Assembly: GCA_028583605.1 (NCBI GenBank)
Contig: CM053332.1
Location: 26,017,485-26,081,484, forward strand
Length of the DNA: 64,000 nucleotides
Source of the DNA: Dastarcus helophoroides
Taxonomy: Eukaryota > Arthropoda > Insecta > Coleoptera > Bothrideridae
Reading direction: 5' to 3'
This document shows positions 32,857-44,000 of the stretch, piece after piece; positions within the stretch are counted from its first letter, which is position 1, and every line of letters begins with the position of its first letter. A model generated the notes under the pieces. It searched no databases. It was not told where the DNA came from and saw only the letters and a list, made by a program, of their open reading frames with translations. A program made the position numbers and the translations under genes.

Positions 32857-33095
32857 AAACTAAAATACAGAACTTGTCCCCTGAAACCAGGAAAGATTAA
32901 AAAACACAACAAAAGTTACCCAAGCGCACTTCGACACCCAAGCTGTCATCTTCAGAGAGATACTCTCTGAAGGTGATAGAGATATCTTTCTGAAGATGAC
33001 AGCTTGGCTGCCGAAACGCCTTAGAGCAACCTTTGTTGTGTTTTTTAATATTTCTTGGTTTCAGGAAACAAGTTCTGTATTTCAATTTTTTAAGA
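32857..33095. mobile_element. MITE-A copy 8 (both arms)
   Basis: Left arm CTAAAATACAGAACTTGTCC...AAGCTGTCATCTTCAGAGAG, centre ATACTCTCTGAAGGTGATAG, right arm GATGACAGCTTGGCTGCCGA...TTCAGGAAACAAGTTCTGTA. A palindrome with some divergence. Confidence 0.85.
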
Positions 33096-33569
33096 CAAAA
33101 GAAAAAAAAGGCGAATCTTGAAAACGAAAATTTTTTAGAAAGTTAAATTTAAAAAAAAAAAAGTCGAATTTACGGGGTCATCTTCAGAGAGATACTTTAA
33201 AGTTAAAATTTCGAAAAAATCAACAACGTAAACTAAAATATCGATCCTACTCTCAAAAACTAGTCATTTTTCTCGAAATTTCTACGTTTTTCTTCAGATG
33301 ATGTAAAAAAAATATTGAAAATTCGAATTTAGAATTGACATTTTTAAAAATAATCGCAAAATCTTGATTTTTATCCCAAAAGCTCGCCTTTTCCGAGAAA
33401 TGTCGCTTTTTTTTCTTAAAATTTCAATTTCAAAATGAGAAATTCGACAAAATCCAAAATGCAGATTTCAAAATGGAATTTCGATTTTTAATTTCAAAAG
33501 TTGGAATCGAACCTCGTGACATTTCTTTTTTTTCTTAAATATTTTAATATAATCTGTAAACTTGGACAA

Positions 33570-33682
33570 TTCAAAAATTGAAATACAAATCTTGTCCCCC
33601 GAAACCAAGAAAGATAAAAAAACCCAACAAAGGTTGCTTTAACGCGTTTCGACAGCCAAGCTGTCATCTTCAGAGAGATAAT
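33570..33682 (-). mobile_element. MITE-A copy 9 (left arm only)
   Basis: AAAATTGAAATACAAATCTT, CCCCGAAACCAAGAAAGATA, then GACAGCCAAGCTGTCATCTT and CAGAGAGATA, after which unrelated A-rich sequence resumes. Confidence 0.8.
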
Positions 33683-33768
33683 TCAAATTTAAAATTAAAA
33701 TCTCAATTTAAATTCGAAAGTGAGCTCCTGTTTTAAGAAACTTCTAAAATTTAAAATATCAACCCCAA

Positions 33769-34017
33769 TGTTTTTTTCAATTTATTTAACATTTCTTCGG
33801 CCCAGTTTGGAAATATTTAAATTTTTATGGTTTGTTGACAATTTTCTAAACAGTTTTTGAAATGCGACTACGTGATATTTAAATTTATTGAAAACAAAAA
33901 AAAATTGTCAACAAACCATAAAAATTTAAATATTTCCAAACTGGGCCGAAGAAATGTTAAATAAATTGAAAAAAACATAATATTTCCGGTCAATAAGGGT
34001 CTACCATGAAGAATCAA
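33769..34017. mobile_element. MITE-B copy (palindromic)
   Basis: The left half, CATTTCTTCGGCCCAGTTTG...ATGGTTTGTTGACAATTTTC, is repeated in reverse on the right (AATTGTCAACAAACCATAAA...AAACTGGGCCGAAGAAATGT). A unique piece lies between (GAAATGCGACTACGTGATAT). The right terminus is AAGGGTCTACCATGAAGAAT. The left terminus appears to be lost. Confidence 0.8.
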
Positions 34018-34415
34018 CCCCAATCTTAAATTTTCGATTTTTTTAAAACATTTTAAATTTCAAAAATATTGGTTTTTAAATTCAGAAATCAATCCCGAAT
34101 CTGAAAATTTTTTAAACGTTCCGTGGGTAAACTCAAAATTTCTAGTAAATTTTTAACAATTCGAATTTAAAATTAAAATTTCATCCTATATCCTACGTCG
34201 TTTTTTCTCTTCTTCTTGGAAATTTTGAGTTTGTCAGAATTTGGAAAAAGTTCAATTTAAAATTTCCACTTTAATTACAAAATTACGACTACTCTTCCCA
34301 AAATTTTCATTTTTTCTTGAGATTTCGAACATAGGGTCAGTAAATTCAAATATAATATTGACGTTGTCCCAGAAATGTTGACACCAAAGAGAATGCTCTA
34401 AAACTCAAATTTAAA
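34018..34415. other. A/T-rich spacer
   Basis: GAATTTAAAATTAAAATTTC-type words resembling 15850-16100. No gene. Confidence 0.4.
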
Positions 34416-34419
34416 ATAC

Positions 34420-34753
34420 TGTAACGAAATGTATAATTATAAAGTTTAATTGGGAATTTTTGAGAAAATTTGATAAGGGTAAGCGGCCGCGATAGTAAAT
34501 CAGACGGCAGATAAGCGCTCCAGAAATTTCGTCAAACGATAAACCATATTTGCTGGATTCTTCTAGAACCCGAAACTGGATCTATATATAGGGGGGCCGG
34601 TTGGCTTTCCCTCAGTTAATTAGTTAGAAGTCAATAATAATAAGTGAGTAAATTAGTTAAGTGAATTACGAATGTAGTGTTCCGAGCTCAGTTTTGAAAT
34701 AAAGTGGTTACAATTCACCAAGTGTTAATCATTCGAACCGATAACACGCAACA
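34420..34753 (+). mobile_element. Solo LTR (Gypsy-like), ATAC target duplication
   Basis: TGTAACGAAATG...CACGCAACA, flanked by ATAC at 34416-34419 and 34754-34757. It contains GGTAAGCGGCCGCGATAGTA, GGCAGATAAGCGCTCCAG, TATA box TCTATATATAGGG, CTTTCCCTCAGTTAATTAG, a GAAATAAAGTGG motif and CGAACCGATAACACG. Same family as 15136-15511. No internal retroelement genes adjoin it. Confidence 0.8.
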
Positions 34754-34757
34754 ATAC

Positions 34758-36840
34758 TTCCCAGTCAAATTTCGAAACGTCGACTTTTTTTCTATTTCGA
34801 CATTTTGATTTCATTCTAGAAATGTTCGTCCTTGTATGCAAATTTTGAGTTAAGAGGTAGAGTATAGGAAAAATTTAAATTTGAAATTGAGTTTTGATTT
34901 CGAAATTTTGACTTTTTTCCCGAAATTGGTATTTTCTTTTTGAAATTTTCTGTTTTAATCCGGGAATTCGAGATAATTTGAATATTCAGTCAAATTGTCA
35001 GCTTCACGAAATTCAATTTTTTGTCGAATATGTTTTAAAATAAAACAGGTTACTTGTGCCCCACTCTAGAATGCTTTTATTTGTAGAAGCTTTACATCAT
35101 TAATTTTCTTCTTCGTTTATCTAAGTCGATGTAATATTTAATGGTATTAACCAGTTACTGCTAACTTATCAACGATTATTAATAGTTACTGGTTAATACG
35201 TTCGCTTCGAGTCACTTTCAACTTACAATGATCGAATACAACTCCTAAGTAGGATAATTGTCAGTTAAAATTGAAATAAAAATAATTTACGCATAAATCA
35301 AAAGAAAATTAAATTGTACTTTTGTAACTGCATGTTCAATTTTAATGAACTATTGTGTTATCCAATTAAAACAACAAGAAAAAGTTAATTTGAATGTTTA
35401 AATAACAATTAGGTAACTTCAGGATTCCGATTGTTCAACACGCTATTAAAGTAATGAAGATTCCCATTTTGCATTACAAAATCGTGCCAGCGATTGGCCA
35501 AAGATTGTACCTTTCGAAAGAGATTTGAATGATCTTGGAGAGGAAATTTTTTTGAAAGTGAAAAGAGGAGAAACGCTACCGTTAATTTTATTATTTGTAG
35601 CTTCGAAGTTTCGATGTCGAAGTCTTTTGAAGTTGAAGTGAAACGATGTTGAAGTTAAACGACGTTGAAGTCGAACGAGTTAGTCGAACGAGTTTGAAGT
35701 CAAACGTTGTTCAAGTCAAATTTTGATATTTAAGTCAGATTTCGATATCAATAAACATTAGATTCGTTTCCACACGACTACAAGTAACCAAACCAAGGTA
35801 GGTCAGTTCGACAGCATTTATTTTCAAATATTTCCAATATTCTGACTTGTTCGCGTTTGTTCGAATTACACTACATAGACACTATTATTTTCTACTTTTA
35901 AGTTTTCACTTCTGTGGGCAGTCTTCAAGACTGATAATTTTAAGCGAAAATAGTTTTCATTTTTTCTTTACAACTACGTCAAACAAAGCGTTCCAAACGA
36001 CGATTTTCGTCGTTTCTGCAAGTATGACTTCGAAATGGGTGGATTTTTATTTATTTTCTCTCGTCGATCTTCACGTTTCACGTTATACAACGTAAATGTG
36101 ACATCGATGCGGTAAGACTTATGCAATTAATAAAAACAAAACTCGTCTTTAAAAAAACGTCGCCATCAACCAAGCGTTTACTGCATCGCAGCTTTTGTTT
36201 TTTTTATACATCTATTCCATTGTAGCAGCAGCTAACAGCCCAAGTTGTTAAAAGTAACTCAGATGTAATCTACGATATCCTATTATACCGTCGATTTCCA
36301 TTGGTTGATTTCATAATGACGTTTTTACGTGTGGTTAATACACCGTGCTTCAAATGGTCATTTTTATTATAAAATTCAAAATGGCGGATAATTATAGGTT
36401 GAAGACGCACTCGGAAGGTTCGCTTCAAATGAATTTCATTCGAGTTATATTTGTTTCAATTATATTCCCAGCCAGACGTCGAAGTAACAAGGAACAAACG
36501 ATTTTTAAATTATTCACAACACGACTCTTTGGAATTATGTTGCTTTTTCATTTTGTTATGAATTCTTACGTTCGGTAATGTATTTTTAACTAACTCGATT
36601 TTCTAGATCAAAAACACGTTAGGATGCGTGACTAAATCTCACGTAATTATGCAAAAAAACAATCTCCTTGCGTAATAGTATCTCATTAGTAAAAATGTTT
36701 ACCTCTGCAGCAACTTGAAGATGGATCTTGATAATCCAAAGTAAATGGTAATTAACAACTGGGGAATTTACCAAAATTTTTTTTCATATTTTAAAGATTT
36801 TCAAATCATTTCTTTAGGAAATGTTTTTATTTTGATGGAG
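34758..36840. other. Comparatively unique sequence upstream of C15 homeobox exon
   Basis: Mostly non-repetitive, AT-rich, with a short degenerate minisatellite at about 35615-35740 built on GTTGAAGT(C/T)AAACGA. No exon recognised; open frames of 77-82 codons lack any domain. Part of a C15 intron or upstream region, so regulatory sequence is possible but not shown. Confidence 0.45.
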
Positions 36841-36842
36841 CC

Positions 36843-36960
36843 TTGGTTAACTTGGTTATCTGAACTGAAATACAAATCTTGTCCCCCGAAACCAAGAAAG
36901 AGTAAAAAACACAATAAAGGTTGCTCTAACGGGTTTCGACAGCCAAGCTATCATCTTCTA
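36843..36960 (-). mobile_element. MITE-A copy 10 (left arm only)
   Basis: GAACTGAAATACAAATCTTG, CCCCGAAACCAAGAAAGAGT, AGGTTGCTCTAACGGGTTTC and GACAGCCAAGCTATCATCTT. It ends at the centre of the palindrome. Confidence 0.8.
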
Positions 36961-37560
36961 ACAGTTAATCCCAAATTGGGAAAAAAATAAAAAAAATTAA
37001 ATAAAAGGTCGAAAACTTGAAAGAACAGAAAAATATCGAAAACGTTGATATTTCCAAAAATAATTTTCTCGAATGTTCATCTTTTTTATAAATATTGTTT
37101 CCCAAAAAAAAAAAGTTTTTACTTTTTTTTATCAAATAGATCAACCAAATTTTGAGAAACAGACCAATTTTGATAAACAAATCGAACAGAAATGCGAATT
37201 TTAAATAGGTGGCAATTTTCAGAAAAAGTCAAATCTTTTGAAGAAAAAAAAACGTAAAATTGCGAGATGAAAATTCAAAATTTTAAAGTGATTAAATTTT
37301 GAGAAATAGCCCAAATCTTAATAAATTCGAAATTTCGAAATAAAAGGACAAATTTTGCAAAAAAAAGAAAGATGTTGAGAGAATTACAAAATTTCAAGGA
37401 AATAACGAATTTTGAATAAAAAATTTTAATTTCTGGAAAAAATGCTTTTTTTTAAAGTGAAATATGCAATAACCTATGAATATGCATTGGCACATGCAAA
37501 TGCATATAATCCGGTCTCTACTCATGACTTCATTAAGCAACTCGCCCACTAAAGTCACGT
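36961..37560. repeat. A-rich degenerate sequence just upstream of the homeobox exon
   Basis: GAAAATTT/AAATTTTGA words. The polypyrimidine tract of the splice acceptor follows. No gene. Confidence 0.5.
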
Positions 37561-37579
37561 TTTCATTTTTTTTTTTCAG

Positions 37580-37808
37580 CGTCCTTTCCAATGACGCGAC
37601 GGATCGGCCACCCTTATCAAAACAGAACGCCCCCGAAGCGAAAAAAACCGAGAACCTCATTCACAAGACTCCAAATAGCAGAACTAGAGAAGCGATTTCA
37701 CAAGCAAAAGTACCTGGCGTCGGCCGAAAGGGCGGCTTTGGCCAAAACGCTGAAGATGACCGACGCCCAAGTGAAAACGTGGTTTCAAAACAGACGGACG
37801 AAGTGGAG
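37580..37808 (+). CDS. C15: C15/TLX-class homeobox gene, homeodomain exon (penultimate coding exon)
   Basis: Internal exon bounded by a T-rich tract plus CAG (37577-37579) and a consensus donor GTGAGT (37809-37814). The frame reads [27 protein letters not shown], then helix 1 ([14 protein letters not shown]), helix 2 and helix 3 ([15 protein letters not shown]). The homeodomain starts at 37639; key residues are R5, Thr47, Gln50, Asn51 and Arg53. Thr at position 47 in place of Ile/Val, and the [17 protein letters not shown] lead-in, mark the TLX/C15 class. The protein is a nuclear DNA-binding transcription factor; Drosophila C15 (clawless) patterns the distal leg and antenna. The ATG at 37591 is internal, because conserved residues precede it. 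The upstream intron is phase 1, and the exon ends after two bases of codon 57. Confidence 0.95.
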
Positions 37809-37814
37809 GTGAGT

Positions 37815-38603
37815 CGTAGTTGTGAGATAATGCGCCTCTTCCTAATGGAAATGCTCGTAGACGTAAAATTAACCGCAATAAACTTGGGAAGCTCTTCCAA
37901 GTAGCTAATTCATTAGATCTAATAAAGTTAAAGAACAATTGGCATAAAACCGAATTAGTTGAGTCGTCTTCTAACCAAAAATGTTCTTGTCAACTTAGGA
38001 GGAGACCGTGTAGTTGCTTTAACGACGCGGTTGGCAACCCTGATCGTATTAGCGTAATTGACTGAATGTTGCTGTCTAGAACGACGCTCGGCGTTGCGTT
38101 TTCCAGTAAAACAGACGATAATTCAATTTTGTGCTATTCGTATTTCGTTTTGTTACCGAATGTTTTATATCAATCAGTCTTTAGACGATTTTTGGTCCCC
38201 CTTACTGTCTCAACGTTATCCTGAAGGACCTTAAACAAGTTCGAATTACGCCGCGACAAATCAAAGAATAATTAAAGAGTTTTTTTATCTACTTTTACGT
38301 TTGATGAATTTTTGCGTCGCCGTCTCTTCAATTTTAATTATTTTTCACTTTAATGCTCGTTTTCTTCGAGGACTACGAATAGATAAAATTAAAAAAATGT
38401 TACAAATCGTAACGTGTATGAACTCCTTTTAAATTCTGAAATTTACCCGAGATTTGAAGAAGGTGATTAGGGGCGAATGTGTGCATTCCAGACTTCTCTA
38501 AATGTCGAATACTTAGTGATAAATTTAAAATTATAGCAACGTTTCTCAAACTATTCTAACCCAAACCGATTAATTTTATGCTTAGCTTTTGCAGAGGGAG
38601 GGG
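37815..38603. other. Intronic island, mostly unique
   Basis: Near-unique sequence after the donor, with AATTAG/TAATTG words (for example TTAGCGTAATTGACTG). No second exon recognised. Confidence 0.45.
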
Positions 38604-40019
38604 GGAGTGAGTGAGTGTGAGTGAGTGTGAGTGAGTGTGAGTGAGTGTGAGTGAGTGTGAGTGAGTGTGAGCGAGTGTGAGCGAGTGTGAGCGAGTGTGA
38701 GCGAGTGTGAGCGAGTGTGAGCGAGTGTGAGCGAGTGTGAGCGAGTGTGAGCGAGTGTGAGCGAGTGTGAGCGAGTGAGAGCGAGTGAGAGCGAGTGAGA
38801 GCGAGTGAGAGCGAGTGAGAGCGAGTGAGAGCGAGTGTGAGCGAGTGTGAGCGAGTGAGAGCGAGTGTGAGCGAGTGTGAGCGAGTGTGAGCGAGTGAGA
38901 GCGAGTGAGAGCGAGTGTGAGCGAGTGAGAGCGAGTGAGAGCGAGTGAGAGCGAGTGAGAGCGAGTGAGAGCGAGTGAGAGCGAGTGAGCGAGTGAGCGA
39001 GTGAGCGAGGTGAGCGAGTGAGCGGAGTGAGCGAGTGAGCGAGTGAGCGGAGTGAGCGAGTGAGCGAGTGAGTGAGTGAGCGAGTGAGTGAGTGAGCGAG
39101 TGAGTGAGTGAGCGAGCGAGTGAGTGAGTGAGCGAGTGAGTGAGTGAGTGAGTGAGTGAGTGAGTGAGTGAGTGAGTGAGTGAGTGAGTGAGTGAGTGTG
39201 AGTGAGTGAGTGAGTGAGTGAGTGTGAGTGAGTGAGTGTGAGTGAGTGAGTGAGTGAGTGAGTGAGTGAGTGAGTGAGTGAGTGAGTGAGTGAGTGAGTG
39301 TGAGTGAGTGAGTGAGTGAGTGAGTGTGAGTGAGTGTGAGTGAGTGAGTGTGAGTGAGTGTGAGTGAGTGTGAGTGAGTGTGAGTGAGTGTGAGTGAGTG
39401 TGAGTGAGTGTGAGTGAGTGTGAGTGAGTGTGAGTGAGTGTGAGTGAGTGTGAGTGAGTGTGAGTGAGTGTGAGTGAGTGTGAGTGAGTGTGAGTGAGTG
39501 TGAGTGAGTGTGAGTGAGTGTGAGTGAGTGTGAGTGAGTGTGAGTGAGTGTGAGTGAGTGTGAGTGAGTGTGAGTGAGTGTGAGTGAGTGAGTGAGTGAG
39601 TGAGTGAGTGAGTGAGTGAGTGAGTGAGTGAGTGAGGTGAGTGAGTGAGTGAGTGAGTGAGTGAGTGAGTGAGTGAGTGAGTGAGTGAGTGAGTGAGTGA
39701 GTGAGGTGAGTGAGTGAGTGAGTGAGTGAGTGAGTGAGTGAGTGAGTGAGTGAGTGAGTGAGTGAGTGTGAGTGAGTGTGAGTGAGTGTGAGTGAGTGTG
39801 AGTGAGTGTGAGTGAGTGAGTGAGTGAGTGAGTGAGTGAGTGAGTGAGTGAGTGAGTGAGTGAGTGAGTGAGTGAGTGAGTGAGTGAGTGAGTGAGAGTG
39901 AGTGAGTGAGTGAGTGAGTGAGTGAGTGAGTGAGTGAGTGAGTGAGTGAGTGAGTGAGTGAGTGAGAGTGAGTGAGTGAGTGAGTGAGTGAGTGAGTGAG
40001 TGAGTGAGTGAGTGAGTGA
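38604..40019. repeat. GAGT-type satellite, 1.4 kb, with 10-bp, 4-bp and mixed blocks
   Basis: From left to right: (GTGAGTGAGT)n, (GTGAGCGAGT)n, mixed (GAGAGCGAGT/GTGAGCGAGT)n, short GAGCGAGT runs with one-base slips, (GAGT)n, a second long (GTGAGTGAGT)n block at about 39310-39590, and (GAGT)n to the end. The two long - strand frames (Ser/Leu/Thr/His repeats, over 500 codons) exist because the unit contains no stop and are not genes. Confidence 0.97.
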
Positions 40020-41090
40020 TTTTTGTGAACAAAATGCGAAATTTCTGAAAAAATTTGACCGAAATTAAAATTTTGACATTTTTCAAAATTTCGACACAAG
40101 ACAGTTTAGCGAAATTTCGAATCTCAAAATTTTGAAATCTCGAAATAATGGCTCTAAATTAAAAATGAACTGAATAATGGACAAAGACTACAAGACAAAT
40201 TTTTAAAATGTCGATTTTTTATTAACAAAACTTCAAAAGAAATTCGAAATTTCTCTCTTGAATTAATTCACATTTAGAGTAAATATTCCAGAAAATCGAT
40301 AATTCCATGTTACATTTTCACGACAGGTTTAAACCAAAAGCTTTTAGAAGTCAAAAATAAGGATATTTTAAAGCGGTGACAGCTCAACCTTTATGTCAAC
40401 CGCCGCTGAAACCTTTTAATAATTCTGAACGTTTCAAAACCTCTAAAGGCCTTATAAAAAATGTACAGATCTAAGAAACGATCCATGTGTAATCTAGACA
40501 CCGAAAAATCCCGTTTGTTGCTCTCTTTGCAATTGCGTTAAAACTCGTTAACTAAACAACTGAAATTAACCCATCGAATATCGAGAAAACAGACCGCCGT
40601 CTGTTGTGTTTTGCTGAAATTGTGCCGCTTCGTAATTTTCATGGTTAACTAGGGCCGTTTGGCTAATCGCACCTGACGTTCAATTATTAACAAAGCACTA
40701 ACGCCCGTCGGGCTGCTGCGATGTTGCGGTCTCGGCAATATTTTAATTATGATTTACGTAGCCTACCCCGATTGCCACATATAATAAATTAGCGCTAGAA
40801 CTTCAGTCAAATTAAACACGTTTCCGCCTACTAGATCTATTCATTGTGCATAATTTCTCTCTGTTGTCGGCGCCTAATTGATCGACTGACAATTATTCAC
40901 CTTTCCGTCGGCGTCGGTGCGTTGCTAAGTCGACATTGTTGGCGAATTATCAACGCGAATTGGCATTTACATAAATTAAATCATTGACACAAAACACCAC
41001 CCAAGCCTGGCCCTAAATATACATAGGTATTGATTTTAACTCTTATCAGCATTTTCAGCCATATAGTCCGCCCAATTAATCAGAACATGT
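40020..41090. promoter_or_regulatory. Intronic island, candidate cis-regulatory sequence
   Basis: About 1 kb between satellites with low repeat content and more balanced composition from 40380. Homeodomain-type cores (TAATTG, ATTAAT) recur, for example near 40685, 40875 and 40890. No exon. Its role as an enhancer is inference from its non-repetitive nature inside a developmental gene. Confidence 0.3.
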
Positions 41091-44000
41091 GAAAGAATTT
41101 TAAGCATCAATTCTCGGAACATCGAATTAAAAAAAAAAGTCAATATCTAATACAGCCACATTTTGAGAAAAATGGCAAAATTAGAAAAAAAGTTGGGATC
41201 TACAGGACAAACTTAAGAAGTGTCAAATTTTAAGAGTAAAATCAAAGTAACGCGAAAAATGCAAAAAAGACGAATTTTGAGGAATTTCCAGGAACAAAAC
41301 AGGTCGAATTTTGAGATAAAGAAGAAATATCAAGAAAAAATTGACAGTAACTACTTAAAAAAGCTGAAAGGGTCCGATTTCGAGAAATGCTGAAATTAAA
41401 ACGAAAAATCAAACAATAAAATCAAAAATTTCAAAAAGAAACAAAATTTCAAAAAATGTCAAAATTTTGAATAGTCGAAATTTCGAGGGAAACGTCAAAA
41501 TTCGGAGAAAACAATCGAAATTTCCAGGAGAAAATCAAATTTGCAGAATAAAGACGAAATTTTGAAAAATTAATACGAAATTTGAAAAAAACGTCAAAAT
41601 TTCGAAAAGTCGAAATTTTGAAAGGTCGAATTTTCTAGAGGAACATGGAAATTCCGAGAAAACAGTTAAAATTTTGCAAATGAAATCAAATTTTCAAAAT
41701 AAAGACGAAATTTTTATAAATTAACACGAAATTCGAAAAAACGTCAAAATTTCGAGGGAAACGTCAAAATTCGACAAAAACAATCGAAATTTCCCAGAAA
41801 AAATCAAATTTTCATAATAAAGACGAAATGTCGAAACCGTACTACGAAATTTCGAAAAACGTCAAAATTTCAAAAAATCGAAATTTTGAAAAGTCGAATT
41901 TTTGAGTGGAACATGGAAATTCGAAGAAAATAGGCGACATTTCGCAGATAAAATCAAATTTTCAAAATAAAGACGAAACTTTTAAAAATTAATGCGAAAT
42001 TCGAAAAAACGTCAAAATTTCGAGGGAAACGTCAAAATTCGACAAAAACAATCGAAATTTCCCGGAGAAAATCAATTTTTCAAAATGAAAGACGAAATTT
42101 CGAAAAATTAATACAAAATTAGAAAAAAGGTCAAAATTTCGAAAAGTCGAAATTTTGGAAAATCGAATTTTCGAGTGGAACATGGAAATTCATAGAAAAC
42201 AGTCGAAATTTCACAGATACAATAAAATTTTCAAAATAACGACGAAATTTTTAAAAATTAATATGAGATTCGAAAAAAACGTCAAAATGTCAAGAGAAAC
42301 GTCAAAATGCGATAAAAACAAACAAAATTTCCCAGAGAAAATCAAATTTTTAGAATAAAGGACAAAATTTCGAAACCGTAGTACGAAATTCGAAAAAACG
42401 TCAAAATTTCAAAAAGTCGAAATTTTGACAAGTCGAATTTTCGAGTGGAACATGGAAATTCGGAGAAAACAGTCGAAATTTCGCAGATAAAATCAAATTT
42501 TCAAAATAAAGACGAAACTTTTAAAAATTAATGCGAAATTCGAAAAAACGTCAAAATTTCGAGGGAAACGTCAAAATTTGACAAAAACAATCGAAATTTC
42601 CCGGAGAAAATAAATTTTTGGAACAAAGACGAAATTTCAAAAAGTTAATACGAAATTTAAAAAAACGCCAAAATTTTGAAGAGTCGAAGGTTTGGAAAGT
42701 CGAATTTTCGAAAGGAACGTCAAAATTTCGAACGAAACGTCAAAATACGACAAAAACAATCGAAACTTTCCAAAGAAATTCAAGTTTTCAGAATGGAGAC
42801 GAAATTTCGCAACCGTAATATGAAATTCGAAAAAACGTCAAAATTTTGAAAAATCGAAATTTCAAAGTCGAATTTTCGAAAAGAAGATGGAAATTTGGAG
42901 AAAACAGTCTAAATTTTAAAGATAAAATGAAATGTTCAAAATACAAACAATATTTCGAAAAAATAAGACAATAGTTTGAAAAGAATGTCAAAATTCCGAA
43001 AATTTTCAATTTCAAGACAATGGTGGAAATTTAGAGAAAAATATCAAAATTTTCCGGAGGAAATTAAGTTTTCAGAAGAACAGAGAAATTTTGAAAGTTT
43101 AGCAAATGATAAAATAAAATTTTTAAAACAAAGACGAAATTTTTAAAAATTATTACGAAATTCAAAAAACGACAAAATTTCGAGGAAAACATCAAAATTC
43201 GACAAAAACAATCGAAATTTCCCAGAGAAAATCAAATTTTCGGAATAAAGACGAAATTTCAAAAGATTAATACAACATCTAAAAAACGTCAAAATTTCGA
43301 AAAGTCGAAATTTCGGAAAGTCGAATTTTCGAGAGGAACATGGAAATTCGGAGAAAACAGTCGAAATTTCGCAGATAAAATCAAATTTTCAAAATAAAGA
43401 CGAAATTTCTAAAAATTAATACGAAATTCGAAAAAACGTCAAAATTTCGAAGGAAACGTCAAAATTCGACAAAAACAATCAACACTTCCCAGAGAAAATC
43501 AAATTTTCAAAATAAAGACGAAATTTCGAAAAATTAATACAAAATTTGAAAAAACGTCAAAATTTCGAAAAGTCGAAATTTTGGAAAGTCGAATTTTCAA
43601 GTGGAACATGGAAATTCGGAGAAAACAGTCGAAATTTCCCAAATAAAATTTTCAAAATAAAGAATTTCTTAAAAATCAATACGAAATTCGAAACTAAAAA
43701 CTTCGAATAAAACGTTAAAATTCGACAAAAACAATCGAAACTTCCAAGAGAAAATCAGATTTTCAGAATAGACGAAATTTCGAAATCGTAATACGAAATT
43801 CGAAAAAACGTCAAAATTTTGAAAAATCGAAATTTCAAAGTCGAATTTTCGAAAAGAAGATGGAAATTTGGAGAAAACAGTCTAAATTTTAAAGATAAAA
43901 TGAAATGTTCAAAATACAAACAATATTTCGAAAAAATAAGACAATAGTTTGAAAAGAATGTCAAAATTCCGAAAATTTTCAATTTCAAGACAATGGTGGA

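Noticed and set aside
37591..37812. ATG at 37591 as the C15 start codon
   Set aside because: Conserved residues (SFP) precede it in frame and a good splice acceptor lies 11 bases upstream, so it is an internal Met of a spliced exon.
38551..40099. Two - strand open frames of more than 500 codons (Thr/His/Ser/Leu repeats)
   Set aside because: They are direct translations of the GAGT satellite, whose unit has no stop in these frames; there are no flanking coding or splice features.
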